64,000 nt of DNA from Luteolibacter sp. LG18 (lineage in GTDB: Bacteria; Verrucomicrobiota; Verrucomicrobiia; Verrucomicrobiales; Akkermansiaceae), in assembly GCF_036322585.1 (NCBI RefSeq), contig NZ_AP024600.1, positions 3,100,001-3,164,000 on the forward strand. The letters run 5' to 3'. Below are positions 1 to 7,620 of this stretch, piece after piece; positions within the stretch are counted from its first letter, which is position 1; each line of letters starts with the position of its first letter. Made by a program: the position numbers and the translations under genes. The notes beneath the pieces are model-generated. The model saw only the letters and a list, made by a program, of their open reading frames with translations. It was not told the origin of the DNA and did no database searches.

Positions 1-1
1 C

Positions 2-307
2 GTGCCGGAGCTCTCGACCGATCCGGATCATTTCGGCATCCGGGTCCAGCCGATGTTGTTCGGCCCGCAGTGCCAGGCCTTGGAGCTGTGCCTCTATGTG
101 GACCTCGATTTCGTGAAGGACAAGGCGGCCCGTGAGTATCTGGTGTCCGGCTATCCGCTCGACCCATGGCCCGGGCGCACGGCGTGGACCGGCATCACGG
201 GTGTCCGCTCCGGCGGGGTGTGGAGGTTCACCACGCCCGACCACCCCGCGCCGATGACCGCGGCGGAGTTCAACCGGGTTTACCTTCCGGTTTTCGAGGA
301 AGAATGA
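2..307 (+). CDS. Hypothetical protein, 5' end cut by window edge
   Basis: The reading frame is open from the first bases of the window and ends with TGA at 305-307, so this is probably the C-terminal part of a longer protein; the GTG at base 2 need not be the true start. The visible 101 residues are rich in aromatic residues and proline (for example FGIRVQPMLFGPQCQ and DPWPGRTAWTG), look globular, and show no signal peptide or membrane segment. I do not recognise a family. It is not NuoA, although it lies directly upstream of nuoB on the same strand, because it lacks the three membrane helices of NuoA. Confidence 0.55.
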   Translation: MPELSTDPDHFGIRVQPMLFGPQCQALELCLYVDLDFVKDKAAREYLVSGYPLDPWPGRTAWTGITGVRSGGVWRFTTPDHPAPMTAAEFNRVYLPVFEEE

Positions 308-451
308 GGCCCATTGGCCGCTGAAATAAGGCCCATGGGTCTCATAGGGCCTATAGGACCGATGGTTTGTGGACGGAGGCCCCCTTGTGAAATCCTTCAC
401 AAACGGCTTGAGGCGGCGGCGGCGCGGAGTCAGGGTGCTCGTATAGCCACC
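308..451. repeat. Leader before nuoB with CCTATAGG-type palindromic repeat
   Basis: This 144-bp gap holds short overlapping palindromic words (CCCATGGG, CATAGGG, CCTATAGG) at about 329-365. The same vocabulary recurs at 4865-4880, 53405-53444 and, as a perfect 9-bp tandem array, at 56169-56267. The frame upstream of nuoB is open through this repeat and would add a Met-Gly-Leu-Ile-Gly-Pro stretch. I treat that as accidental because conserved NuoB sequence begins near the ATG at 452. Confidence 0.5.
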
Positions 452-988
452 ATGGTCACTCCTTCCCAGCAGCCGCTCCATGCCGCCTACGATTCGAAGA
501 TCGAGGGCAACGTGATCTTCACCCGCGTGGATGCGGCGATCAACTGGATGCGGAAAAACTCGATGTGGCCGATGCCGATGGGCCTCGCCTGTTGCGCGAT
601 CGAGATGATGGCCGCCGCTTGCAGCCGCTTCGACCTCAGCCGTTTCGGCGCGGAGGTGATGCGCTTTTCGCCGCGCCAGGCGGACGTGATGATCGTGGCC
701 GGCACGGTGACCTACAAGATGGCGCTGGCCGTGAAACGCATCTGGGACCAGATGCCGGAGCCGAAGTGGTGCATCGCCATGGGCGCCTGCGCCTCCTCCG
801 GCGGGATGTACCGCAGCTACGCGGTGCTCCAAGGCATCGACAAGCTGATCCCGGTGGACGTTTACATTTCCGGCTGCCCGCCGCGCCCCGAGGCGCTGAT
901 CGAGGGCCTGATGAAGCTCCAGGCGAAGATCGAGGGCCAGCCCGCGCTCCAGCAGCAGAAGCAGGAGTTCTTCAACGAGATGGCCTGA
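452..988 (+). CDS. nuoB: NADH-quinone oxidoreductase subunit B (NuoB)
   Basis: NuoB is the peripheral-arm subunit of respiratory complex I that holds the terminal 4Fe-4S cluster N2, which passes electrons to quinone. The 178-residue product has the family landmarks: tandem cysteines in [10 protein letters not shown], the segment [13 protein letters not shown], a third cysteine in [11 protein letters not shown] and a fourth in [12 protein letters not shown], giving the four N2 ligands. The ATG at 452 was chosen over an in-frame start at 314 because the extra 46 residues are encoded by an intergenic repeat and have no NuoB character. nuoC follows after 29 bp. The complex I partners nuoA and nuoD do not flank the pair here, so the nuo genes of this genome are split. 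Confidence 0.96.
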   Translation: MVTPSQQPLHAAYDSKIEGNVIFTRVDAAINWMRKNSMWPMPMGLACCAIEMMAAACSRFDLSRFGAEVMRFSPRQADVMIVAGTVTYKMALAVKRIWDQMPEPKWCIAMGACASSGGMYRSYAVLQGIDKLIPVDVYISGCPPRPEALIEGLMKLQAKIEGQPALQQQKQEFFNEMA

Positions 989-1017
989 GCCAGACCCTTT
1001 CCCCTTTTTTCGAAACG

Positions 1018-1584
1018 ATGTCCGCGGAAGACGTGAGCAAGGTGCGCGAGAAATTCGGCGCGCAGGTGAAGTCCAGCAACGAGTTCCGCGGCGAGCACAC
1101 CGTGACGGTGGAGCTGGCGGCGCTGCACGAGGTGATGGCCTTCGCGAAGAACGAGCTGGGCTACGGCATGGTGATCGACATCGCCAGCCTCGACCACTTC
1201 GGCGACGATCCGCGGTTCGAGATGGTCTATGAACTGGTCACCGTGGACGACTCGAAGCACCTGCGGGTGAAGTCGCCGGTGGGCGAGGACGAGTCCGTGC
1301 CGAGCGTGACCGACCTGTGGGCCGGGGCGGATTGGCACGAGCGCGAGGTGTACGACATGATGGGCATCCGGTTCACGAACCACCCGGACCTGCGCCGCAT
1401 CCTGATGTGGGAGGGCTACCCGTTCTACCCGCTGCGGAAGGATTTCCCGCTCCAGGGGCGTCCTTCGGACATGCCGGACGTCGCCTTCACGGGCATCGCG
1501 CCGCTGGAAGGCGGGCCGTTCGTGACCTGCGCGGGCGGTGACGACACCATCGGCCGCGAACCGCGGGCTCGGGTGGTCGATTGA
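1018..1584 (+). CDS. nuoC: NADH-quinone oxidoreductase subunit C (NuoC)
   Basis: NuoC is the 30-kDa peripheral-arm subunit of complex I that helps bind NuoD and forms part of the quinone-reducing module. The 188-residue protein contains the family signature HEREVYDMMGIRFTNHPDL followed by RRILMWEGYPFYPLRKDFPL. The ATG at 1018 was chosen because the open frame further upstream only overlaps nuoB. It probably forms a two-gene unit with nuoB. It is not fused to NuoD, as it is in some bacteria, and the next gene encodes a rhomboid protease. The C-terminal 25 residues after the conserved core look variable. Confidence 0.95.
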   Translation: MSAEDVSKVREKFGAQVKSSNEFRGEHTVTVELAALHEVMAFAKNELGYGMVIDIASLDHFGDDPRFEMVYELVTVDDSKHLRVKSPVGEDESVPSVTDLWAGADWHEREVYDMMGIRFTNHPDLRRILMWEGYPFYPLRKDFPLQGRPSDMPDVAFTGIAPLEGGPFVTCAGGDDTIGREPRARVVD

Positions 1585-1623
1585 TTTTTTCCTCCCCGTC
1601 CCCACCCGCACCCCTCCTGCACG

Positions 1624-2391
1624 ATGAATCGTCTGGTGGCCCGTGCCCATGGAGTGAGGCGGGGGCTGGGCCAGCTCCGCGAGGCGCGGATGCCGTGGCT
1701 GATCGCCGCGCTGGTCCTCGCCATCCAGGCGGGCGTGGAAGCCGGGGGCGGCTACCTGCGGCACCCGGAGTGGTTTGAATGGTTCGGCCTGAGCCGGGCG
1801 GGCGTCCTGCGCGGGTGGCTGTGGCAGCCGCTGAGCTACGCGCTGCTCCACGGGAGCTGGGCGCACGCGATCCTCAATGTCGTCTGCCTGCTGCTGCTGG
1901 GCACGCGGGTGGAGCACGTGCTCGGCTCGCGGAGGCTGGTGCGGGCGATGGTGGCCTCGATCCTCGGCGGGGCGGCGGGCCACCTGCTGCTGGCGGTGGA
2001 AAAGGATCTGACGCTGGTGGGGATCTCCGGGGCGGCCTACGGGCTGCTGCTGCTGGTGACCACGCTGTCCCCGGACTCCAAGATGTGGCCGCTGATGGTG
2101 TCCGGGCGCTGGCTGGGAGTCGGGCTGCTGGTGACCACCGGCTTGCTGGCGTTGATGGACCCGGCGCTGGGCGTGCCCGGGCTGGCGGACCTCGGGCGCT
2201 GGATGTCGGCGCAGGGGATGGAGGCCGGGTGGAAGTTCAGCCACGGCTGCCACTTCGGCGGCGGCCTCGCCGGCTGGCTCTACGGCCGCTGGCTGCTGCG
2301 CCCACGGGTGACACTGGCGAAGCTGCGGCGGGAACGGGAACGGCGGGAGAAAGCTCTGAGCACGAAATCCAAAATTCCAAACGGGGAGTAA
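1624..2391 (+). CDS. Rhomboid family intramembrane serine protease
   Basis: This is a polytopic membrane protease expected to cleave transmembrane helices of substrate proteins. The 255-residue product has about six hydrophobic segments. Family motifs are visible: the helix-2 pattern HxxxxHxxxN (LLHGSWAHAILN), the catalytic serine in GISGAAYG (Ser135), and the histidine in HFGGGLAGWLYG (His210), which would form the Ser-His dyad. The C-terminus after the last helix is basic and charged (LRRERERREKA), suggesting a cytoplasmic tail. It lies 39 bp after nuoC on the same strand and could be co-transcribed. Its substrate is not evident. An inverted-repeat element begins 6 bp after its stop codon. 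Confidence 0.93.
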   Translation: MNRLVARAHGVRRGLGQLREARMPWLIAALVLAIQAGVEAGGGYLRHPEWFEWFGLSRAGVLRGWLWQPLSYALLHGSWAHAILNVVCLLLLGTRVEHVLGSRRLVRAMVASILGGAAGHLLLAVEKDLTLVGISGAAYGLLLLVTTLSPDSKMWPLMVSGRWLGVGLLVTTGLLALMDPALGVPGLADLGRWMSAQGMEAGWKFSHGCHFGGGLAGWLYGRWLLRPRVTLAKLRRERERREKALSTKSKIPNGE

Positions 2392-2397
2392 GCGGAA

Positions 2398-2619
2398 GGA
2401 GTTGAGCCTTTAGGCGAGGAAGGTCTTCAGAGGGGGGCGGAGGCTTGAAAAGTTTGCTGGTTTTCAGTGTTCAGTTTTCAGGAAGAGAAGACGGGCTTAC
2501 GCGGGGCTTATTCCACGACCTCCGCTCTTCCTTTTGCGATTTCTGCGCCTCTTTGCGGCTAAAACCTCCCCAGCCTCCGCCCCTCCCTGAAGACCCTCCT
2601 CGCCTGAAGGCTCGACTCC
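2398..2619. repeat. Inverted-repeat element, copy 1 (about 222 bp)
   Basis: The ends are imperfect inverted repeats of about 33 bp. The left end begins GGAGTTGAGCC; the reverse complement of the right end begins GGAGTCGAGCC and continues with only a few mismatches. Each end contains a small hairpin with CCTTC/GAAGG arms. The element is about 85-90% identical by eye to copy 2 at 3607-3830 across its whole length. Both copies begin 6 bases after a stop codon, following the sequence GCGGAA. No transposase is encoded, so this is MITE-like or REP-like. Confidence 0.85.
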
Positions 2620-2696
2620 TCAACACCTCGGACGGATTCCGGCAACTGCTTGGCACATAGGCCCAATGGCATTACAGGATACGAAAGGTTCATCCC

Positions 2697-2963
2697 ATGG
2701 CCATCTCGCTCCAATTCGCCGCTTCGATCGACCGGTTTCACGGGCTGCTCACGACGATGTTTCCCCATGAGGGGCTGACGGCGATTGGCGGGCCGGGAAA
2801 ACTGCTCCATGGCTCTTTCCTCCGGAAGCTGGAGGAGGTGATGGAAGACCTCCGGGACGTTGCTCCGGCGGAGGCAGGGGTGACAGGTGGGGGGGGGGGA
2901 GGGGATTCTGGACGAGCATCGCCGGTGGTTCCAGCGGCTGCTTGGATTGGGCCATCGCGGTGA
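2697..2963 (+). pseudogene. N-terminal fragment of a frameshifted hypothetical gene
   Basis: An ATG at 2697 opens a frame of 88 codons that looks coding up to about residue 64 (helical, ending LEEVMEDLRDVAPAEAG) and then runs through a tract of ten G at 2889-2898 into low-complexity sequence. The overlapping frame that starts inside the G tract continues with similar helical character (DEHRRWFQRLLGLG). The simplest reading is one gene split by a single extra G in the homopolymer. This could be a real mutation, slippage-based phase variation or an assembly error. No family was recognised. Confidence 0.5.
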
Positions 2964-3600
2964 TCCGGTGGTTCTCGGCGAGTGTGTCCGGGTGTTGTTC
3001 CTGCTCACCGCGATGTTGTGGGACCGATGTGTGGAGCAGGAAGGGGGCACCAACCTGCGGCCGATGAATTGCATCGCGCCGTTGAAGCCGATGTTCGCGT
3101 ATTGCGGATTTGAAGGAATGGCGGATTGGCCGGTGGCTGACGTTTTGGCTGAACTCTCGAAGCGGAGGGATGAGGCGATGCAGTGGAATGACGTCCAAAA
3201 TCCGAAACAGGACGTGAAGACGAGGCGGCGATGGTTGGGTTGGATCGATCGAGGTTTGGGAATGGGAATTGTGGCCTTGGCTGTTCTTCCGGGGTGCGAT
3301 CGTCGGGCGGGGAACGAGGTGAAACGGGAGCTATGGGCTCCGGATGGTTCGCGTCGGCTGGTGGTGTTTTGCCGGACGGTGGACGCGACGACGGGGTTCA
3401 ACACGCAGGTTTCGATGCTTGGGCCGGGGGAGTTGCTGCCCGACGACGGCGGTAATGCGTTCATCGCGGATGACGGTGACGTGCGGGTGTCGTGGAAGGC
3501 GGACGGGGGAATCCTGATCGACTATCCGGGCGACCTGCGGGTCTTCAAACAGGAAGCCGTGGTGGGTGGGGTGGCGGTGGAATACCGGAAGCGCCCGTGA
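2887..3600 (+). CDS. Hypothetical protein with internal lipobox-like segment; probable C-terminal part of split gene
   Basis: The open frame runs from the G tract (GTG at 2887) to TGA at 3598-3600. The first ~100 codons are helical and appear to continue the fragment at 2697. From about ATG 3178 or 3262 the sequence changes: basic residues (KTRRRW), then a hydrophobic run ending ALAVLPGC, which resembles a lipoprotein signal with lipobox, then a beta-rich domain of about 110 residues (TTGFNTQVSML, GNAFIADDGD). The frame may therefore hold two fused genes, the second a small lipoprotein. The boundaries are uncertain. The gene is bracketed on both sides by copies of the same inverted-repeat element. 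Confidence 0.55.
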   Translation: MGGGEGILDEHRRWFQRLLGLGHRGDPVVLGECVRVLFLLTAMLWDRCVEQEGGTNLRPMNCIAPLKPMFAYCGFEGMADWPVADVLAELSKRRDEAMQWNDVQNPKQDVKTRRRWLGWIDRGLGMGIVALAVLPGCDRRAGNEVKRELWAPDGSRRLVVFCRTVDATTGFNTQVSMLGPGELLPDDGGNAFIADDGDVRVSWKADGGILIDYPGDLRVFKQEAVVGGVAVEYRKRP

Positions 3601-3606
3601 GCGGAA

Positions 3607-3830
3607 GGAGTTGAGCCTTCAGGCGAGGAAGGTCTTCAGAGGGGGCGGAGGCTGGAAGAGTTTGCTGGTGTTCAGTTTTCAGTTTTCAGCAAGAGAAGAG
3701 GGGCTTTCGCGGAACCGATTCCACGACCTCCGGTTCTTCCTTTTGCGATTTCTGCGCCTCCTTGCGGCTAAAATCCCCCCAGCCTCCGCTCCCCCCCCTG
3801 AAGACCTTCCTCGCCTGAAGGCTCAACTCC
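3607..3830. repeat. Inverted-repeat element, copy 2 (about 224 bp)
   Basis: This is a full-length copy of the element at 2398-2619, in the same orientation. Its terminal inverted repeats are perfect over 33 bp (GGAGTTGAGCCTTCAGGCGA and onward) and remain similar for a further 15-20 bp (GGGGGCGGAGGCTG on both arms). It starts 6 bases after the stop codon at 3600, just as copy 1 does after the rhomboid gene. The perfect ends suggest it is younger than copy 1, or better kept. Confidence 0.88.
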
Positions 3831-3835
3831 TCACG

Positions 3836-3864
3836 AAAAAGCCCGCGCCGGTGAGGGCGCGGGC
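3836..3864 (-). terminator. Rho-independent terminator of the lipoprotein gene
   Basis: On the minus strand, a 9-bp GC stem (GCCCGCGCC paired with GGCGCGGGC, arms at 3841-3849 and 3856-3864) is followed by five T residues. It lies 37 bp downstream of the stop codon of the minus-strand gene at 3901-4761. Confidence 0.85.
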
Positions 3865-3900
3865 TTGGTTCGAGGACCCCGGAAATGGGTGGTGCTGGGC

Positions 3901-4761
3901 TCAGCGGTTGCGAGCGTTGTCGACCTTTTCGCGCCAGGCGGCCTGGCGTTCGGCGGCGGCGGCTTGGTTGGCCTGCACCTTGGCGGAGAAGTTCGCCTGG
4001 TTCTGGGCGCGGGCCTCGGCGAAGTTCTGCTGGCGGGCATTGGAGGCGGAGCGCCAGGAATCGAGCGTCTGCTGGCGCTGCTGCTGGTTGTCCTGCAGGC
4101 GTTCGCGATACTGCTGCTGGTTGAACTGGAGCCGCTGCTGGTACTCCTGGCGGTTGTCCTGGTAGCGGTTCTGGTTGTATTGCAGGCGTTCGCGGAAGTC
4201 CTGCTGGTTGTTTTGGAGGCGGTCGCGGTAGGCCTGCTGGTTGTAGTTCAGGCGGTCGCGGTATTCCTGCTGGTTCGCGGCGAGGTTGCTGCGGAACTGG
4301 GCGGCATTGGCGTCGCGGCGCTCGCGGAAATCATTGGCCCAGGCGTAGTTGCGCTGGCGGAGTAGATCGAGGCGGTTCTGGTAGTTCGGGATCTGGCCGT
4401 AGTGGATGTTCCGCGGCGGCGGGCAGACGCCGCCACCCGGGCGCCAGCCGTAGGGGTGGGGCACGCCGTGGCAGAGCGGCGGGCGGTAGCCGACCGGGTA
4501 GTAGCCGTAGAGGTAGGGGTCGTAGTAGCAGCGGCGGCTGTAATCGTAATAGCAGTAGCGGTAGGGGTCGTAGCCCCAGCGGCTGTCGCTGGTGGCCACC
4601 AGCGAAACGATGGCGGCACCGGCGAGCGGCGCGCCGTAGTCGACGCCCGGTCCATAGCCACTGTAGCCGGGGCTGTAGGGGTCGTAATAGCACGACACCA
4701 GGGAAAGCGAGGAGGCGGCGGTGATCAGACCGGCCGCGAGGCGGAAGAGTGGGGTCTTCAT
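3901..4761 (-). CDS. Lipoprotein with Tyr-rich domain and Gln/Asn/Arg hendecad coiled-coil repeats
   Basis: The 286-residue product starts MKTPLFRLAAGLITAASSLS and has a lipobox (LVSC, acylated Cys about residue 24), so it should be a lipid-anchored envelope protein. The next ~85 residues are very rich in Tyr, Pro and Gly. From about residue 150 there is an 11-residue repeat of the form Y-R-x-R-L-x-x-N-Q-Q-x, with five full copies and one shortened by four residues. This is a typical hendecad for a long coiled coil. The C-terminus remains Gln/Ala-rich (ARAQNQANFSAKVQANQ). The start was chosen for the signal peptide; an in-frame upstream start at 4875 adds nothing protein-like. No family name is assigned. 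It is divergent from galE. Confidence 0.85.
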   Translation of the reverse strand: MKTPLFRLAAGLITAASSLSLVSCYYDPYSPGYSGYGPGVDYGAPLAGAAIVSLVATSDSRWGYDPYRYCYYDYSRRCYYDPYLYGYYPVGYRPPLCHGVPHPYGWRPGGGVCPPPRNIHYGQIPNYQNRLDLLRQRNYAWANDFRERRDANAAQFRSNLAANQQEYRDRLNYNQQAYRDRLQNNQQDFRERLQYNQNRYQDNRQEYQQRLQFNQQQYRERLQDNQQQRQQTLDSWRSASNARQQNFAEARAQNQANFSAKVQANQAAAAERQAAWREKVDNARNR

Positions 4762-4806
4762 GGTTCCTAGGACTCGAATGTGCGGAAATTTATTCACGCG
4801 GCCCCA

Positions 4807-4985
4807 GGCCAGATTCAAGAGCCCAGATTCCAGAACCCAGAGAAGAGGAAGAGTCTGAGGAGCGCTCTGTCCCACCTATAGGTCCTATTCTCCGGCTGGG
4901 AGGCCGTGAAGAGTGGAAAAGAACCTGAGGAGCCCTCTTCCTCCTCTCTGGACTCTGGGCTCTGGATTCTTGTGTCTGGCCGAAG
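4807..4985. repeat. Inverted-repeat element between lipoprotein gene and galE
   Basis: The left arm at about 4807-4864 (GGCCAGATTCAAGAGCCCAG and onward, ending GAGTCTGAGGAG) is roughly the reverse complement of the right arm at about 4925-4982 (CTGAGGAGCCCTCTTCC to CTTGTGTCTGGCC). Short words within each arm (CCAGA, CCCAGA) also repeat. The loop contains CCTATAGGTCCTAT, the same intergenic word seen before nuoB. The element occupies most of the divergent promoter region, so the promoters of both flanking genes must lie in or beside it. Confidence 0.6.
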
Positions 4986-5041
4986 GCCTCTTGACACCCC
5001 CATGGCCGGTTTCGTTTCTTCCGTATAGCTCATCCCATTGC

Positions 5042-6043
5042 ATGCCTGATTCCATTCTCGTGACCGGCGGAGCCGGCTATATCGGTTCCCACACGGTTCG
5101 TTTGCTCGCTTCCCAAGGTCGGAAGATCGTCGTTCTGGACAATCTCGTTTACGGCCACGAACAGGCCATCGTCGATGAGTCCGTGGTGCTTGTGAAAGGT
5201 GACGTGGGCGACCGCTCGCTGGTCGAGAGCCTTTTCGCCGAGCACGGGTTCGCTGCCGTGGTCCACTTCGCCGCCTACGCCTACGTGGGCGAATCGGTGA
5301 CCGATCCGCTGAAATACTACCGGAACAACACCGCCGAGCCGCTGGTGCTGCTCGAAACGATGCAGAAGCACGGCTGCAAGACCTTCGTCTTTTCCTCCAC
5401 CTGCGCCACCTACGGCGTGCCGGAGAGCATCCCGATCGTGGAGAGCAATCCGCAGCGCCCGATCAATCCCTACGGCCGCAGCAAGCTGATGCTCGAGTGG
5501 GTGCTCGAGGATTGCGGCCGCGCCTGGGGCCTGCGCAGCGCCTGCCTCCGCTATTTCAATGCCAGCGGCAGCTCCGCCGATGGCCTGATCGGCGAGGACC
5601 ACAACCCGGAAACCCACCTCATCCCGCGCGTGCTGATGGCCGTGACCGGGGAAATCGAGCACGTCGAGGTCTTCGGCACCGACTATGACACGCCCGATGG
5701 CACCGGCATCCGCGATTACATCCACGTCGAGGACCTCGCCGAGGCCCATGCGCTCGCCCTGGACCACCTGGTCGGCGGTGGGGAGTCCGTGAAAGTGAAT
5801 CTTGGCACCGGCGTCGGCGTTTCTGTTCGCCAAATCATCGATGCCGTGGAAGAAATTACAGGCAACAAGGTGCCGGTGAAGTATGGTCCGCGTCGTGAAG
5901 GCGACCCGGCGATGCTGATCGCGGACCCGTCCCAAGCCAAGGCGGTCCTTGGCTGGGAAGCCCGCCGCAAGGACGTGCGCGACATGGTTCGCCCGGCCTG
6001 GGCGTGGGCGAACGGCCCCCGCAAGGGGCGTTATGACCGCTGA
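5042..6043 (+). CDS. galE: UDP-glucose 4-epimerase
   Basis: GalE interconverts UDP-glucose and UDP-galactose, linking galactose use with surface polysaccharide synthesis. The 333-residue protein is the usual length for the family. It opens with the NAD-binding motif TGGAGYIGSH and has the short-chain dehydrogenase catalytic set: Ser119 in FSSTCATYG and Tyr144/Lys148 in NPYGRSK. The later motif LGTGVGVSVRQIIDAVEEI is also typical of GalE. The start at 5042 places the Rossmann motif right at the N-terminus; 43 upstream in-frame codons come from the repeat element. It could feed galactose released by the GH36 enzyme further along, though it is not in the same operon. Confidence 0.95.
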   Translation: MPDSILVTGGAGYIGSHTVRLLASQGRKIVVLDNLVYGHEQAIVDESVVLVKGDVGDRSLVESLFAEHGFAAVVHFAAYAYVGESVTDPLKYYRNNTAEPLVLLETMQKHGCKTFVFSSTCATYGVPESIPIVESNPQRPINPYGRSKLMLEWVLEDCGRAWGLRSACLRYFNASGSSADGLIGEDHNPETHLIPRVLMAVTGEIEHVEVFGTDYDTPDGTGIRDYIHVEDLAEAHALALDHLVGGGESVKVNLGTGVGVSVRQIIDAVEEITGNKVPVKYGPRREGDPAMLIADPSQAKAVLGWEARRKDVRDMVRPAWAWANGPRKGRYDR

Positions 6044-6133
6044 GCGCGTAAACCCACGTAATCGCGATGTAATGACATTCGGGCTTGCAAGGCCCGATAA
6101 AACAAGCAAGTTCTCGTAGAAAACCCAACGTAC

Positions 6134-6832
6134 ATGAACAGCCGATCCTTTTCCCGCGCGGGGAAGTCCTCCTCGCGTCCCCCCACTGGCTTCTCGCTGG
6201 TGGAGTTGCTCACCGTGATTGCGATCATCGCGATCCTTCTCACCGTGGGAGCGGTTGGATTGGGCGGCATGACGGGCGGTAAGAACGTCAACAGCGCCGT
6301 GACCACGGCGGAAGCCCTGTTTGCCCAGGCGCGTGCGGAGGCCACCGGCCGCGCCACCCGCGCCTGCGTGCTGGTGGACATCAACGACCCCTCCGACCGC
6401 GTCAACTACCTGCGCCGCATGGTGGTGGCCTACGAGGAGATCGATCCCGCCACCAACCAGCCGGTGAAGGACAAGTGGGTGGTCACCGACCGCGGCGCGG
6501 TGCTTCCGGACCAGGTGTATTTCAGCAAGACCTACAGTAAGGGCGGCGATGGCCAGACGCTCGAGGAAATCACCCTCAGCGAGGACAACGTGAAGAAGCA
6601 GTTCGCCGGGAAGTATCTCAGCTACAAGTTCACCTCGGAAGGCATCAGCTCGGCCCCGGGTTCCACCTTCGTCGTCGGCTTCGGTGTCCGCCCGGGCACC
6701 AATGGCGAGCCGCGCGTGACCGGCAGCGCCAAGCGCGACTTCGGTGGCTTCGTCGTCTGGCGGAATGGCACCACCTCGCTGTTCCGCTCGCCCGACCAGG
6801 CCGGCATTCCTTCTTCCGTGACCAATTTCTAA
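6134..6832 (+). CDS. Verru_Chthon cassette protein D; GspH-like minor pseudopilin
   Basis: This 232-residue protein carries a class III (prepilin) signal: a basic leader, then TGFSLVELLTVIAIIAIL with cleavage after Gly and Glu at position 5 of the mature protein. The following segment (TTAEALFAQARAEATGRATRACV) resembles the GspH/FimT minor pseudopilins of type II secretion and type IV pili. It is the first of three tightly spaced genes (4 bp to the next), an order known from Verrucomicrobium and Chthoniobacter as the D-B-C-A cassette of unknown function. It should be processed by a prepilin peptidase and sit in the inner membrane or a pseudopilus tip. No prepilin peptidase or assembly ATPase is encoded in this window. 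Confidence 0.88.
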   Translation: MNSRSFSRAGKSSSRPPTGFSLVELLTVIAIIAILLTVGAVGLGGMTGGKNVNSAVTTAEALFAQARAEATGRATRACVLVDINDPSDRVNYLRRMVVAYEEIDPATNQPVKDKWVVTDRGAVLPDQVYFSKTYSKGGDGQTLEEITLSEDNVKKQFAGKYLSYKFTSEGISSAPGSTFVVGFGVRPGTNGEPRVTGSAKRDFGGFVVWRNGTTSLFRSPDQAGIPSSVTNF

Positions 6833-6836
6833 GTCC

Positions 6837-7598
6837 ATGACCACTCGTCCCAACCCACGCCGCGGTTTCACCTTGATGGAAACCGTGATCGCCATTGGCG
6901 TGCTGGCCGTGCTCCTGACCGCGTTCCTCGCGGTCTTCGGCCCCGCCACCGCCGGCATCCGTCGCGCGATCAGCGCCCAGGAAGCCGACCGCCTGTCCTC
7001 GGCGCTCGAAAAGGAGCTCGCCACGCTGCGTCCCAACGAAACCTACTCCGGCGCGTCCGGCAGCAAGGGAACCGCCTTCGACAAGGCCTTCGACTGGATC
7101 AAGAACGGCGCCGACAGCAACACCAAGCCGCTGCAGGGCACGATCCTCATCTACCAGTACCGCGCCGATCCGACCAAGATGCGCGAGGACGGCACGCTCT
7201 CCGCCTACGCCAGCGCTTCCTCCGGCATCGCCGGTTCGGACTACGTGATCCAGTCCGGCGTGCGCCGCCGCGAGGATTCGAAGAACCCGAAGAACAAGGA
7301 GTATCTCCAGGAGGACCTCAAGGCGCTGGAAGGCCGCGTCTTCGCCATCCGCACCACCCAGCTCGTCTATCAATCGGGCGGTGGCCTCGGCCTCGGCACT
7401 CCGGGCACGATCAAGGATCCGAAGCCCGGCGGCTCCGGCGGCGGGGATTCCGCCAGCTACCCGGAGGCGGTCATTGCCTTCTCCGCCGAGTTCTACGGCA
7501 TCCCGAGCACCGCCTACCAGTACATCACCGGCAGCGGCTTCGAAAAATCCACCCTGAAGAATCCGATCTTCACCCGCAACCTGGCGGCCCGCCGCTGA
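6837..7598 (+). CDS. Verru_Chthon cassette protein B; GspI-like minor pseudopilin
   Basis: The 253-residue product has a prepilin signal, RRGFTLMETVIAIGVLAVLL, with Glu5 present after the cleavage Gly. The next helix (ISAQEADRLSSALEKEL) and a variable beta-rich C-terminal part fit minor pseudopilins of the GspI type. It starts 4 bp after the stop codon of gene D, so the two are very likely translated together. A Gly-rich insert (GSGGGDSASYPE) lies near residue 200. Together with D and C it would supply the Glu5-containing subunits of a tip complex. The cassette B label rests on gene order, length and signal, not on a profile search. Confidence 0.83.
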   Translation: MTTRPNPRRGFTLMETVIAIGVLAVLLTAFLAVFGPATAGIRRAISAQEADRLSSALEKELATLRPNETYSGASGSKGTAFDKAFDWIKNGADSNTKPLQGTILIYQYRADPTKMREDGTLSAYASASSGIAGSDYVIQSGVRRREDSKNPKNKEYLQEDLKALEGRVFAIRTTQLVYQSGGGLGLGTPGTIKDPKPGGSGGGDSASYPEAVIAFSAEFYGIPSTAYQYITGSGFEKSTLKNPIFTRNLAARR

Positions 7599-7620
7599 GC
7601 CCCGGCTCTTTCCACCGATC

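Noticed and set aside
314-451. N-terminal extension of NuoB by 46 residues
   Set aside because: The extension is encoded by the CCTATAGG-type intergenic repeat and precedes the normal NuoB N-terminus; the family does not have it.
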